DNA of 34,186 nucleotides from Clostridia bacterium (GCA_017431035.1 JAFRLW010000006.1:1-34186), one strand, 5' to 3'; positions 9,454-18,176 are shown, counted from the first letter of the stretch. The notes: generated by a model from the letters alone, not told the origin. Translations and numbers: made by a program.

Positions 9454-10362
9454 TTAAGGCAACTTAATGCCTGCCGGAAGTATAAAGTTTACGGCATCTT
9501 TTACAATGGAAAACTTCATATTTGCGGTTTCGATAATCTCGCCGTCAAGGTTGACCGGTATAGGCTTATCAGACCAAAACTCCATACTGCCGCACTGCTT
9601 CAGGTGGCAAAACGGAAGTGAGGCGTGTTCACCCTTTTCATAAAGGGATAAAAAGGACGGAACTTTCAGTTTGCTTATAGTATCAACGAGGGTAAAATCA
9701 AGTACTTTGTCATAGGGTACAGCCTTTGGCGCACTCATATATCCACCGCCGTAATACGGGGCGTTTGAGAGGGCGGCGAAAAGGCAGTCGGCTTCTACGG
9801 GGTTTTCACCGTCGACCGACACTTTTATCTTGACACCGAGCCTTTTAACAAGATTTTTTACTATGGCGAGTTTATAGGCTATAGGTCCTGTAACAAGGGG
9901 CCACTTTTTGAAAATAATCATATCCCTTGCGACCATGGCGTCCATACCGACCGAGGCTCCGTTAAGGCAATAGGTATCCCCCGCCTTTATAACGTCCATA
10001 CGTACGATTTGTCCGTTTGTTTGAGCGCCTATATCAAAAAACTTTTGCTTGTTTTCGTTTCCGAAAAACTTGAGAAAATCGTTTGCCGAGCCACAGGGTA
10101 TAACGCCGAGGTTCACGTTATCGTGTCCGATAATTCCGTTTAGAACTTCAAGCACGGTCCCCTCTCCGCCGCAGGCAAAAATATTGACCGCATCATTTGT
10201 CTTAGCACTCTTTTTTGCGATTTTTGTTGCGTGACCTTTGGAGTTTGTATAGATTATTTCATAATTATCGCTGAGGCCAAAATAATCTTTGACGCTTTGC
10301 TCGGCCTTTTTTTGAAAAATATTTTTTCCTGCCGTGGGGTTTAGAATAAATATGTTTTTCAT
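9454..10362 (-). CDS. Diacylglycerol/lipid kinase, DagK/YegS family
   Basis: Predicted soluble ATP-dependent lipid kinase (DAGK_cat domain in the first 130 residues) that would phosphorylate diacylglycerol or a related lipid for phospholipid recycling. Motifs: N-terminal NPTAGK, then CGGEGTVLEVLNG, and IPCGSANDF. The catalytic GGDGT signature reads GGEGT here, a conservative change. The 302-residue length is normal. Its ATGA start overlaps the stop of the RlmL-like methyltransferase gene, so the two are translationally coupled. The substrate cannot be set from sequence, so no gene symbol is given. Confidence 0.88.
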   Translation of the reverse strand: MKNIFILNPTAGKNIFQKKAEQSVKDYFGLSDNYEIIYTNSKGHATKIAKKSAKTNDAVNIFACGGEGTVLEVLNGIIGHDNVNLGVIPCGSANDFLKFFGNENKQKFFDIGAQTNGQIVRMDVIKAGDTYCLNGASVGMDAMVARDMIIFKKWPLVTGPIAYKLAIVKNLVKRLGVKIKVSVDGENPVEADCLFAALSNAPYYGGGYMSAPKAVPYDKVLDFTLVDTISKLKVPSFLSLYEKGEHASLPFCHLKQCGSMEFWSDKPIPVNLDGEIIETANMKFSIVKDAVNFILPAGIKLP

Positions 10363-11498
10363 TCCGCTTTATCTCCCGTATTCTTAAAATACATATAAAG
10401 TTGGCATTTTATCATTCCGTTATATAGTTTTCTACGCTTGTCCGCTTCTCTTCCGAAACACTTTTCAAAATCATCATCAGGGCTTATAATAAAGTATTTT
10501 TTGCCGTTTTGACGGATAAACTTTTCGCCCATAACTTTATAGAGTTCCTCAGCCTGTTTTACGTCAAGCAACCGTTCGCCATAGGGCGGATTTGTGATGA
10601 GAAGCATTCTCTCTTCCGGCAATTTGAAATCACGAATATCGGATACGGCGGCTTTGACATATTTTTCGACGCCGGCTTTTTTAGCGTTATGAAGGGTTAG
10701 TTCCACCGCCGATTTATCTATATCAAAACCAAATCCCATAAAATCAACGTTTTGTATGATATTATCTCTTGCTCTCGCCCTTTCCTCCTGCCAGACTTTA
10801 GGCGGTATAAAGCCGAACTTTTCGGCTGTAAAACTGCGGGACAGTCCCGGCGCCCTTTTAGTCGCCATAAGCGCCGCTTCTATAAGTATTGTACCGCTTC
10901 CGCAAAACGGGTCATAGATGGTAGTATCGGGGAAAATACGGGCGGTATCGCACATAGCCGCCGCAAGAGTTTCTTTAAGGGGCGCTTCGTTGCTGTTTCT
11001 TCTGTAACCCCTTTTATGCAGTCCCTCTCCGCTTGTATCAATACCTATTGTGACGGTATCGTTAAGTATTGAAAAGCGGATTTTGACGGTGCTTCCCGTT
11101 TCACTAAACCAGGAAATGTTATATTTTTTTGAAAGCCTGTTTACAATGGCTTTTTTAATAATAGACTGACAGTCGGGAACACTTTGAAGTTTAGATTTAA
11201 GCGAAGAGCCTACAACCGGAAAGGCGTCATCTCTTGCAATAAAGTTTTCAAAAGGTATCTCGGTCACGTTATCAAAAAGTTCCGTGAAACTTATAGCCCT
11301 AAAGGTTTTAAGGTTTATGAGTATTCTCTCTGTAAAACGGGAGTTTATATTCGCACGGGCAAGGATATTAAGGTCGCCGCTAAAAAGCACCCTGCCGTTT
11401 TCGGCACGGACGTTATCTGCGCCCATTCTCTTTAATTCTCCTGCCGCAATACCCTCAACGCCGAAGACAGTCGGCGCAAAATATTCATAACTGCTCAT
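10359..11498 (-). CDS. RlmL-like 23S rRNA guanine N2-methyltransferase (THUMP + UPF0020)
   Basis: Class I SAM-dependent RNA methyltransferase. Residues about 45-155 form a THUMP RNA-binding domain. The rest is a UPF0020/RlmL-type Rossmann methyltransferase with the FxGSG motif I (YDPFCGSGTILIEAAL) and the catalytic motif IV TNPPYGERL. Family members modify 23S rRNA at the N2 of guanine (G2445 in E. coli), but the exact target here is inferred. The 379 residues match the single-domain Firmicutes form rather than the bifunctional E. coli enzyme. The ATG has RBS AGGTGG and lies only about 15 bases after the T run of a terminator, so expression probably depends on readthrough. Confidence 0.9.
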   Translation of the reverse strand: MSSYEYFAPTVFGVEGIAAGELKRMGADNVRAENGRVLFSGDLNILARANINSRFTERILINLKTFRAISFTELFDNVTEIPFENFIARDDAFPVVGSSLKSKLQSVPDCQSIIKKAIVNRLSKKYNISWFSETGSTVKIRFSILNDTVTIGIDTSGEGLHKRGYRRNSNEAPLKETLAAAMCDTARIFPDTTIYDPFCGSGTILIEAALMATKRAPGLSRSFTAEKFGFIPPKVWQEERARARDNIIQNVDFMGFGFDIDKSAVELTLHNAKKAGVEKYVKAAVSDIRDFKLPEERMLLITNPPYGERLLDVKQAEELYKVMGEKFIRQNGKKYFIISPDDDFEKCFGREADKRRKLYNGMIKCQLYMYFKNTGDKAE

Positions 11499-11516
11499 TT
11501 TTTATCCACCTGAAAA

Positions 11517-11537
11517 AAGCGGTCACAAAGACCGCTT
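11517..11537 (-). terminator. Intrinsic terminator after the S1 protein gene
   Basis: AAGCGGTC-ACAAA-GACCGCTT is a perfect 8-bp stem. On the minus strand it is followed by a run of Ts. It lies between the S1 gene stop (11543) and the methyltransferase start (11498), with no room for a separate promoter. Confidence 0.85.
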
Positions 11538-11542
11538 AATAT

Positions 11543-12004
11543 TTATTTTGAACCGCCACGCCTTGGGCGCTTGGTTTCAACATTTTTTCTTTTTAAGTCA
11601 GAAAACTTTTCATCACTCGTTGCTTTGAAGCGGTTCATCATCTCTTCAAAACTTTGTGACTCACTCTTTTGAGGGGTCCAGACATAAGAACTGTCGATAG
11701 TTTGAGTCTTTGGCTGAAACTTTGCTTTTTTCTCACGAGGTTTCTTTTCGTTATTATCCTTTTCCCCATCAGGATTGGCTTTTTTTATACTGAGTGATAT
11801 TTTTCCGTCGTCCATAATGGACAATATCTTCATTTTGAAAGTGTCGCCCACTTTACAAAACTCATTTATATTATTTACAAAAGTATTGGCAACCTCGGAT
11901 ATATGAACCATACCGGACTTACCCTCTCCGATATCTGCAAAAACACCGTATTCTTTAATACCGGTGATTTTTCCTTCCACTATATCCCCAACGTTAAACT
12001 GCAT
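11543..12004 (-). CDS. yabR: S1 RNA-binding domain protein (YabR-like)
   Basis: Residues 1-72 form one S1/OB domain (VGDIVEGKITGIKEYGVFADI...SGMVHISEV...VGDTFKMKILSIMDDGKISLSIKK). A charged, low-complexity linker (about 76-105) and a short C-terminal segment rich in Lys and Arg follow. It lies directly after divIC, the position of yabR in Bacillus. The protein probably binds ribosomes or mRNA; its exact role is not established. The RBS GGAGG lies 13 bases from the ATG, a little long. The downstream terminator marks the end of this sporulation/division block. Confidence 0.85.
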   Translation of the reverse strand: MQFNVGDIVEGKITGIKEYGVFADIGEGKSGMVHISEVANTFVNNINEFCKVGDTFKMKILSIMDDGKISLSIKKANPDGEKDNNEKKPREKKAKFQPKTQTIDSSYVWTPQKSESQSFEEMMNRFKATSDEKFSDLKRKNVETKRPRRGGSK

Positions 12005-12029
12005 AAACGGTAATTATCCTCCAAAGACT

Positions 12030-12311
12030 TTATTTTATTTCCTTATATATCTCTTCTCCCGGATAGGCGTATCCAAACCTCTCCCTTGCGGCTTTTTCAA
12101 TAATCGCCTTTTGCGAACCGTCAGCGAGGAGAGCTTTGTATTCTTCTATCTGGGCTTCGGTAGTTTCCTTTTTGAGTTCTAATTCTTTAAGGGTTGCGTA
12201 ACTCTCGTCAAGGTCGTTCCAAAGGCCTATAAGGGTAAAAATCATATAAACAGAAAGTGCAATAACCATTAGTCTTAAAAAAATACTGGCTTTTCTTTTT
12301 TTAACCGACAT
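12030..12311 (-). CDS. divIC: Septum formation initiator DivIC/FtsB family
   Basis: A short bitopic membrane protein: a basic N-terminus (MSVKKRK), one transmembrane helix (about residues 10-28), then an extracytoplasmic coiled coil (ESYATLKELELKKETTEAQIEEY) and the family C-terminus ARERFGYAYPGE. DivIC works with FtsL and DivIB in the divisome. The ATG at 12311 is chosen because AAGGGTGA lies about 9 bases upstream; an in-frame GTG at 12335 lacks this support. It overlaps the end of yabQ by 11 bases, the same order as in Bacillus (yabQ-divIC-yabR). Confidence 0.93.
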   Translation of the reverse strand: MSVKKRKASIFLRLMVIALSVYMIFTLIGLWNDLDESYATLKELELKKETTEAQIEEYKALLADGSQKAIIEKAARERFGYAYPGEEIYKEIK

Positions 12312-12798
12312 TTGCCTTTTCACCCTTCTTTTCACATTTTTCCCTATTATACAACACTGTGTGCCCTTTTTTCAAGAGTTTTTTATACACCTTACTAAAA
12401 TAAGTTTTTATAAAGTTTATTCCCGATATTATTTTTCGGCAAAGTGCGGCGTTCAACTTTGAAACAAACGATAAAAGTTTCAAAATAAACGACCAAAGTT
12501 TTATAAATAGCCAAAGGGTTATTTTTGAAAAGATTATTCTGAAAAGCACAAAGCCTAAAAGTATGCCGAGTATTACATATCCCCTTATTTCACCATAGGT
12601 GAGCGCCAAAAGCAGCAAAAACGTGACTACTCCGCTAAGCGCAAAAAAAAGAAGGTCAGAGAAAAAATAAAAGAGTGTTTTTGAACGAAAGCAGTAGCGA
12701 AAAGCCCTTAAAAAATCATAGCAAAGACAAAAAATACCGCCAAGCGATAAAGAATACAAAAGGTTTATTATTTGCCCTTTATTGCTTATTTCCCACAT
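12301..12798 (-). CDS. yabQ: Spore cortex biosynthesis membrane protein YabQ
   Basis: YabQ is an integral membrane protein of the mother cell needed for spore cortex formation in Bacillus. The 165 residues show three to four hydrophobic helices in the first 105 residues, with the family motif FCLCYDFLRAFRY near residue 22. A basic amphipathic C-terminal tail follows. It starts right after the yabP stop and overlaps divIC. Its presence argues that the organism makes, or descended from cells that made, endospores. Confidence 0.92.
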   Translation of the reverse strand: MWEISNKGQIINLLYSLSLGGIFCLCYDFLRAFRYCFRSKTLFYFFSDLLFFALSGVVTFLLLLALTYGEIRGYVILGILLGFVLFRIIFSKITLWLFIKLWSFILKLLSFVSKLNAALCRKIISGINFIKTYFSKVYKKLLKKGHTVLYNREKCEKKGEKANVG

Positions 12799-12799
12799 A

Positions 12800-13075
12800 T
12801 TATTTCAGTATCCTCGAAATAAAGCCGCCGCCGCTTTTATCTCCCATATAAACTGCGGCGTGGATTTTGCCTTCAGCGGTCAGGTCGCCTGTTTCGGTAT
12901 TAAAGGAAGAAATACGCATATTATCCCCTTTTATCGTGATTTTACCGAGTGCGGAACTCAAAAGAACGGTCTCTTCATCAAAGGACAAAACCTCTTTAAC
13001 TCCCGAAACGTGTATTTTTGACCTGTTTTCGATTATAATGTTTTGCAAAGTATTGTTTTCATATTTTTCCGCCAT
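12800..13075 (-). CDS. yabP: Sporulation protein YabP
   Basis: YabP is a small protein paired with YabQ and expressed in the mother cell during sporulation. The sequence shows the YabP/YqfC fold pattern: HVSGVKEVLSFDEETVLLSSALGKITIKGDNMRISSFN, then a short Gly-rich tail. The ATG at 13075 (MAEKYENN) is used, not the GTG at 13090, because the GTG lies inside the RBS GTGAGGTG. It is 91 residues long. It lies between rqcP and yabQ, as in other spore formers. Confidence 0.93.
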   Translation of the reverse strand: MAEKYENNTLQNIIIENRSKIHVSGVKEVLSFDEETVLLSSALGKITIKGDNMRISSFNTETGDLTAEGKIHAAVYMGDKSGGGFISRILK

Positions 13076-13116
13076 AAAAAAACACCTCACTAATAAATAT
13101 TAGCAAGATGCGTTTT

Positions 13117-13362
13117 TTATACTGAAATTAGTTTATAAAGCAGGTCGGCATCATCTTTTTTTACCGTTTCTTTTACTGCGGTAACCTCAAGACTTACCGC
13201 TTTTTCACCAAAAGAAATGGTGATTTTATCCCCTACTTTAACATCGTATGAGGCACGTGCCTTTTTCCCGTTTACCGAGACCCTGCCCGCATCGCAAGCC
13301 TCGTTAGCAACGGTGCGCCTTTTTATAAGGCGGGATACTTTAAGATATTTATCAAGTCTCAT
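13117..13362 (-). CDS. rqcP: RqcP/YabO, S4-domain ribosome quality-control protein
   Basis: An 81-residue Hsp15-type S4 RNA-binding domain: MRLDKYLKVSRLIKRRTVANEACDAGRVSVNGKKA, then VKVGDKITISFG. RqcP acts with RqcH on stalled 50S subunits during alanine tailing. It follows HU and precedes yabP, the usual Clostridia and Bacillus arrangement. The RBS is weak and the ATG lies about 15 bases after a GC-rich hairpin that follows the HU gene, so expression may depend on readthrough from HU. Confidence 0.92.
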   Translation of the reverse strand: MRLDKYLKVSRLIKRRTVANEACDAGRVSVNGKKARASYDVKVGDKITISFGEKAVSLEVTAVKETVKKDDADLLYKLISV

Positions 13363-13376
13363 AACACTTAAAACAT

Positions 13377-13396
13377 AGCCGCCCTTGCGGGCGGCT
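13377..13396 (-). terminator. GC-rich hairpin between HU and rqcP
   Basis: AGCCGCCC-TTGC-GGGCGGCT is a perfect 8-bp stem located 12 bases after the HU stop. The T tract after it is only TTTT and is offset by three bases, so it is likely a partial terminator that lowers rqcP/yabP expression relative to HU. Confidence 0.65.
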
Positions 13397-13407
13397 CCAT
13401 TTTTTAA

Positions 13408-13683
13408 TTATTTACCAACAGCGTCTTTGAAAGCTTTACCTGCTTTGAATACAGGGTTCTTAGAAGCCGGGATTTTGATGGTCTGTTTGGTCTGCGGGTT
13501 GATACCGGTGCGAGCTTTACGTGCACGAGTTTCAAATGTACCAAAACCTACGAGCTGAACTTTCTTGCCTTTTTTAAGAGTCTCAACTACAGAGTCGATA
13601 ACTGCGGCAACAGCTTTTTCAGCCTCTTTTTTCTTAAGACCTGCTTTTTCTGCAACTGCTAATACTAATTCTGATTTGTTCAT
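13408..13683 (-). CDS. hup: DNA-binding protein HU
   Basis: HU is the dimeric nucleoid-associated protein that bends DNA. The 91 residues begin MNKSELVLAVAEKAGLKKKEAEKAV and contain the DNA-binding arm with GFGTFETR.ARKARTGINPQT and IPASKNPVFKAGK. The ATG at 13683 is preceded by AGGAGG; the upstream in-frame extension to 13716 is not needed. It has its own promoter (13781-13809) and a hairpin after it, fitting its need for higher expression than the sporulation genes that follow. Confidence 0.97.
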   Translation of the reverse strand: MNKSELVLAVAEKAGLKKKEAEKAVAAVIDSVVETLKKGKKVQLVGFGTFETRARKARTGINPQTKQTIKIPASKNPVFKAGKAFKDAVGK

Positions 13684-13780
13684 AATTGAACCTCCTGTTT
13701 TTTTGTGTGAAAACACACTTGGTTTTAAGCAAGTTGAACACTCACGAAACCTTTGTATGTGTTCTTTAACTTACTATCTA

Positions 13781-13809
13781 TTTTTACCATACTTTAGCAA
13801 AAAAATCAA
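13781..13809 (-). promoter_or_regulatory. Candidate HU promoter
   Basis: TTGATT (13804-13809) and TAAAAA (13781-13786) are 17 bases apart, with an upstream TGG that extends the -10. The stretch resembles the cls promoter (both have GCTAAARTATGGTA around the -10). The leader then carries a small GTGTG-AAAA-CACAC hairpin at 13705-13718, close to the HU RBS. Confidence 0.5.
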
Positions 13810-13863
13810 TAGTTTTATAGCAATTTTATCAAAAAAAGTTCATTTTTTTGACGTTTTTTAACT

Positions 13864-15618
13864 TTATTTGACAATTTTCAGCTTTTTTAGCGCCCCATAA
13901 ACCTTTTCACCTTTAGGAAGCGTCATAACATCTTCTTTATTTATAACCTTGAAAACGGCTATTGCAAGAAGATACATAACGCCTGCAACGGCTATTGAAA
14001 GAAGCGTTTGAAGTTTTAACGGCAGCGCCGTATAGGCTAACAGTTTTTCACTTGCTACCGCCGAAAATCCGCAAACAAGCGCCGCCATAAACGGTTTTAA
14101 AAGCATTGATACAATATCGAGTTTTACTCCCGAATATTTTACAAGGCAAATAAAGTTTGCAAGACAAATATAAACGTAGAAAGCGCCTGTACTTATCGGA
14201 ACGCCTTTTATATTTATATAAGGATTACCTACAAGTATAACGTTGAAAACAATTTTTACAACTGCGCCTATGGCTATGTTTATAAGGGGTACACGCTCTT
14301 TGCCTATAGCCTGAAGCATATTGACAAGCGGAACACTTATTCCCCCTAAAATAGCGCTGATGCCGAGTATTCTAAGATTAGGCGCCGCTATATCTATGGA
14401 AACGGGGTCGCTATAAAGCAGAGAAAGTATCCCTTTAGGTATCGCCATAATTCCTATTCCGCAGGGCATGGCGATAATAGACACCGTTCTGAACATAGTT
14501 TGTATATTTGACTTTATTTCGGCTTTATCTTTTTTGGTAAATGCGGTGGCAAGTACCGGAATAGCGCTGACGCCAAGCGAAGAAGTCAAAACGGGGATAA
14601 GATTAAAAATTGAGAAAGCGTATCCCCTATGGCAACCGTATAATGCGTTTGGCAAATCCTTTGTAAGCGAGAACTTTGCGCCCGACTTTGCCGCCATGGC
14701 GGTTTCGGAAGTGATAAGCGCTTTATAGGTCGTTTCAAAATAGCCCGGATGCTTTACAATTGCGCTGGTGAGCCTTTTTTGCACCATCATAACGTCAATA
14801 AGGCTTGTAACGTTTGTAACAAGTGCGCCGAGCACTATAGGTATTGCAATGACAATAAGGCTCTTTAATATTCTTTTTCCGCTTTCCGCCTCAGGCGAGG
14901 TTTCGATATAACTTTTCGGCAGGGTCTTTTTTGAAAAGAACTTGTATTTTAAGAAAAGATAGAGCGTACCCATAGCACTGCTGATAGATATACCAAGCAG
15001 CGACGCCGCAGCAGAAAGTGAATAACTGCCTGTTTTTGCAAGGGTGATATAGGCAAAAGAAAGACCGAAAGCGAGTTTTCCAAAGGCTTCTATAACCTCG
15101 CTGACTCCTGTGGGAGTCATATCGCCCATACCCTCAAAATATCCCCTATATGCCGACATAATACAGCAAAAGACAAGCGAGGGGGATACGGCGATTATTC
15201 CCGGCAAAACGCCTTTGTTAAAGAAATGAAGACTTATCTCTTTTCCAAATACCGTAATAGCGTAATCGCCCGTGAATAAAAAGGCGAGTCCGAACATTAT
15301 TATAAAACCGACCGAGCCGGTCACAAGAAAGACCTTAAAAGAGACGTTAAGTATCTTTTTTACGTCTTTATATCTTCCCACCGCCGCTTTTTCGGCGACA
15401 AGTCTTGAAATGGCTACAGGCAGTCCCGCAAGGGCTATTGTATAAATGGGAACGTACAAATCATATGCGGTGGCATAATAGCCCATTCCCCGAGAGGATA
15501 GCAGGTTTGTAAGCGGTATTCGGTAAACGGCGCTTATCACCTTTGCAATAGCAGTAGCAACAAGTAGAACAAAAGTACCCTCAAGGAAAGTTTGTCTTTT
15601 CCGTTTAGTTTCGCTCAT
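13864..15618 (-). CDS. SpoVB/YabM-family polysaccharide flippase (MATE/MOP superfamily)
   Basis: An integral membrane protein with about 14 hydrophobic segments over 584 residues, the normal size for the MVF/SpoVB lipid-linked oligosaccharide flippases. Family features include FLEGTFVLLVATAIAKVISAVYRIPL at the N-terminus and RGMGYYATAYDLY. SpoVB and YabM export peptidoglycan or cortex precursors; which role applies here is not clear, though its position just before the HU-yabO-yabP-yabQ cluster matches yabM. The ATG at 15618 has RBS GCGAGG; the longer TTG start at 15648 is less likely. It overlaps the nucleosidase gene by 14 bases. No strong terminator follows, only an A/T hairpin at 13829-13851. 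Confidence 0.9.
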   Translation of the reverse strand: MSETKRKRQTFLEGTFVLLVATAIAKVISAVYRIPLTNLLSSRGMGYYATAYDLYVPIYTIALAGLPVAISRLVAEKAAVGRYKDVKKILNVSFKVFLVTGSVGFIIMFGLAFLFTGDYAITVFGKEISLHFFNKGVLPGIIAVSPSLVFCCIMSAYRGYFEGMGDMTPTGVSEVIEAFGKLAFGLSFAYITLAKTGSYSLSAAASLLGISISSAMGTLYLFLKYKFFSKKTLPKSYIETSPEAESGKRILKSLIVIAIPIVLGALVTNVTSLIDVMMVQKRLTSAIVKHPGYFETTYKALITSETAMAAKSGAKFSLTKDLPNALYGCHRGYAFSIFNLIPVLTSSLGVSAIPVLATAFTKKDKAEIKSNIQTMFRTVSIIAMPCGIGIMAIPKGILSLLYSDPVSIDIAAPNLRILGISAILGGISVPLVNMLQAIGKERVPLINIAIGAVVKIVFNVILVGNPYINIKGVPISTGAFYVYICLANFICLVKYSGVKLDIVSMLLKPFMAALVCGFSAVASEKLLAYTALPLKLQTLLSIAVAGVMYLLAIAVFKVINKEDVMTLPKGEKVYGALKKLKIVK

Positions 15619-16312
15619 AGCCGACCTCGCTTTCAACAATGGCTTCAAGCGCCTTTACAAAAGATGCGACAAGGGTTTCGCCCTCGTTATTGTTCAGCTC
15701 TCTGTAATCGGTGCCTGCGTCTTCTCCGGCGTTATCGGAGATACGGCGCAAAGTGGCAAAAGGTATATTCGCCCTATGACAAACCGAGGCTATAGCGGCG
15801 GTTTCCATATCGCAAGAGTTAGCCTTAAAGTTTTCTCTTAGATGTCTTCTTGTTTCATCGTCACATATAAAACTATCTCCGCAAACCGCAGTAGAGCCTA
15901 CTTTAGCGGATAATGTATGCCCTATAATATTAGACAGTTTTTCATCGGCTTTATAGATATAATCCTGCCACGGTTTTTCTGAGGGTTTATAGCCTATACC
16001 GGTGAGGTCAAAATCGTGTTCTATAAAGGTGGTGGGAACTATAAGTTCTCCCTTTTTTACACCGGATATACCGCCTGAAAGGCCGTAGTTCAATATAATC
16101 TCGGCGCCGTAGCTTACAAGAAAAGCGGCAGCTGTGGCGGCGTTGACCTTTCCTATGCCGCAAAACGCAGCATAGACATCGCTATCGCCCACCTTAAACT
16201 CTACGCCTTTTATACCGAAAATAAAGCGGTCTTTTATTTCCCTCGCTATTTTTGTAAGAGGGGTATATTCCTCAATATCGGCTATGACAACGCCGATTTT
16301 TTTATAACTCAT
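15605..16312 (-). CDS. mtnN: 5'-methylthioadenosine/S-adenosylhomocysteine nucleosidase
   Basis: MTAN hydrolyses methylthioadenosine and S-adenosylhomocysteine to adenine plus the thioribose compound, clearing SAM by-products. The PNP_UDP_1 fold is recognisable. Expected catalytic positions are present: the Glu of ADIEEYTPL, the purine-binding Glu of SCDMETAAIA and the Asp of RRISDNAG. The 235-residue length is normal. It lies 9 bases after the zinc-ribbon gene and overlaps the flippase, in a long co-directional run. The RBS is weak, so coupling to the upstream gene is likely. Confidence 0.93.
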   Translation of the reverse strand: MSYKKIGVVIADIEEYTPLTKIAREIKDRFIFGIKGVEFKVGDSDVYAAFCGIGKVNAATAAAFLVSYGAEIILNYGLSGGISGVKKGELIVPTTFIEHDFDLTGIGYKPSEKPWQDYIYKADEKLSNIIGHTLSAKVGSTAVCGDSFICDDETRRHLRENFKANSCDMETAAIASVCHRANIPFATLRRISDNAGEDAGTDYRELNNNEGETLVASFVKALEAIVESEVGYERN

Positions 16313-16321
16313 AATATATCC

Positions 16322-16684
16322 TTAAAAGTCTATTTTCTCACCGCAAACATTGCAGAAGTTTGCGCTTTTATCCTGAGCGGCACCGCATTTAGGACAAACA
16401 ACGCAGTCTTTAAGGCTGCCGAGAGCGGTGTTGAGTTCCGCCTCTTTATCTTTTTTCTCTTTAATATCGGCTATGATTTCTTTAACCTCTTCGGGTATAT
16501 CCTCACCGTCTTTTATTTGGTTATAATAGATTTCTCCGAGTTTTTCATAATCTTTTTTAACCTTTGAACGAACAGAGGCTATCTCATACTTTAATTTTCC
16601 GGCGTTTATTACCTCGCCTGTTTTCTTTGAAACAACGTCAAATACTTCTTTGGTTTTATTAACCGCATCATCAAAAAATTCCAT
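16322..16684 (-). CDS. Coiled-coil protein with C-terminal zinc ribbon
   Basis: A 120-residue protein of unknown function. Residues 1-90 are highly charged and helical (VSKKTGEVINAGKLKYEIASVRSKVKKDYEKLGEIYY), likely coiled coil. The C-terminus holds a four-cysteine zinc ribbon, CPKCGAA...FCNVCG (about residues 98-116). Similar small proteins are common in Clostridia, but their role is not known. RBS GCGAGGT is good. It lies between hemZ and the MTA/SAH nucleosidase within the recJ-relA operon. Confidence 0.85.
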   Translation of the reverse strand: MEFFDDAVNKTKEVFDVVSKKTGEVINAGKLKYEIASVRSKVKKDYEKLGEIYYNQIKDGEDIPEEVKEIIADIKEKKDKEAELNTALGSLKDCVVCPKCGAAQDKSANFCNVCGEKIDF

Positions 16685-16721
16685 AATAATACCTCGCTTT
16701 TTATTTCGTTATATTAAACAC

Positions 16722-18176
16722 TTACCGTGTTTTTTTATAAAAATCTTTTATCTCTTTTTTTCTTTCCATCAAAACGGAAAAATCTTTTATATATTCGTAT
16801 GGGTATTTATAGTTAAATATCCGCTTTATCTCGTCCTTGCTCTTTAGTTTAGTCACAGCCGAAGCACCGGCGGCAAGAATAGTATGAGTTTCGTCCATAA
16901 TAAATACGTTATAAAGTCCCTCATATCCTCGCTTTGCATAACCTACGTTTTCAAGGTTGCCGAGCGTTTTGCTTTGCCTATATGTATAATAAGGCAAAAA
17001 CGAATATTTAGCAAGATAATTTCGGGCAAGTTTTACTGCCTGTTCACAAAAGGCTTTATCAAAGTTGTCTGTTTTTTCGCCTTTTATACTTATGTCAGAC
17101 GCTCTTTTTTGCGAGAGAGCGTGCACCGTGACGCTTTCGGGAGAAAGGCGGCATATTTTACTAAGAGTATTAGAAAAACTTTCTATATCGTCTCCGGGCA
17201 GTCCTGCTATAAGGTCGCAGTTTATATTATCAAAGCCTACTTCTCTTGCAAGTAAAAAGGCATCGGTGAACTGTTTTGCGGTGTGCCGTCTGCCGATATT
17301 TTTGAGAACTTTGTCAGACAGCGTTTGCGGATTTATACTGATTCTGTTCACCCTGTGTTTTTTTATAACCTTAAGTTTTTCTATATCTATTGTATCGGGG
17401 CGCCCCGCCTCAACGGTAAACTCTAAAAGATTATCTAAATCAAAGTTTTCTTCTATCGTGGTAAGAAGTAAATCAAGTTCGGCAGGCGATAAGGTTGTAG
17501 GCGTTCCGCCGCCTATATATACGGTTTTAAGTTTAAGCCCCGCTTCATCTGCCGTTTTTGAAATGATAAGCAGTTCTTTTATAAGATAACCTATATACTG
17601 CGGTATAAGTTTTTTTGCGCTTTCAACCGAGTGGGAAACAAAAGAGCAATAAGAACACCGAGAGGGGCAAAACGGAATAGAAACGTATAGGCTGTATTCC
17701 GTAAGGTTTGTGGAAGCAATAATACTCTCTTCCCTACTTGCAACCTCATCGGAGAGGTTTATTTTTTCATCGCTTACAAGGAGTTTGTTTCTAAAATACT
17801 CCTGTGCGTTTTCTTTGCCCATTTCCCTCACTTTTGAAAGATACAGCCTTGCCGGTCTGACACCTGTCAGTATCCCCCACGGCGGAGAAAAGCCGGTTAG
17901 CACCGATAACGCCTTATATAGCATAACGGCAGCGTTTCGCTCTATCTCGTTCGGGCTTTCGGTTTTATTGGCGATGACCTTATCCACAATAGAACTGCCT
18001 AAATAAGAAAGCGCCATTTTAAGTATCGTTTTTTCTTCTTCTTTCTCTTCCGAAAAAACTATGTCGGCTTCCTCTTCTGAGTTTGTAACGGTTATCCTAT
18101 CAAACGGAAAAAAGAGCCTTGCCGTTTTTTCAAACTCGTAATTAAACTTTTTATTTAGCAAATTGACTATTTTCAT
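16722..18176 (-). CDS. hemZ: Radical SAM protein HemZ (coproporphyrinogen dehydrogenase-like)
   Basis: A radical SAM enzyme of the HemN/HemZ family. The [4Fe-4S] motif CPSRCSYC lies near residue 168, and the SAM-binding YIGGGTPT motif follows near 220. An N-terminal region of about 160 residues is typical of HemZ. The Bacillus protein is linked to anaerobic coproporphyrinogen III oxidation, though activity of HemZ in strict anaerobes is doubtful and it could have another radical SAM role. Its ATGA start overlaps the MBL hydrolase stop. The relA-dtd-MBL-hemZ order is conserved in Clostridia. Confidence 0.9.
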   Translation of the reverse strand: MKIVNLLNKKFNYEFEKTARLFFPFDRITVTNSEEEADIVFSEEKEEEKTILKMALSYLGSSIVDKVIANKTESPNEIERNAAVMLYKALSVLTGFSPPWGILTGVRPARLYLSKVREMGKENAQEYFRNKLLVSDEKINLSDEVASREESIIASTNLTEYSLYVSIPFCPSRCSYCSFVSHSVESAKKLIPQYIGYLIKELLIISKTADEAGLKLKTVYIGGGTPTTLSPAELDLLLTTIEENFDLDNLLEFTVEAGRPDTIDIEKLKVIKKHRVNRISINPQTLSDKVLKNIGRRHTAKQFTDAFLLAREVGFDNINCDLIAGLPGDDIESFSNTLSKICRLSPESVTVHALSQKRASDISIKGEKTDNFDKAFCEQAVKLARNYLAKYSFLPYYTYRQSKTLGNLENVGYAKRGYEGLYNVFIMDETHTILAAGASAVTKLKSKDEIKRIFNYKYPYEYIKDFSVLMERKKEIKDFYKKTR

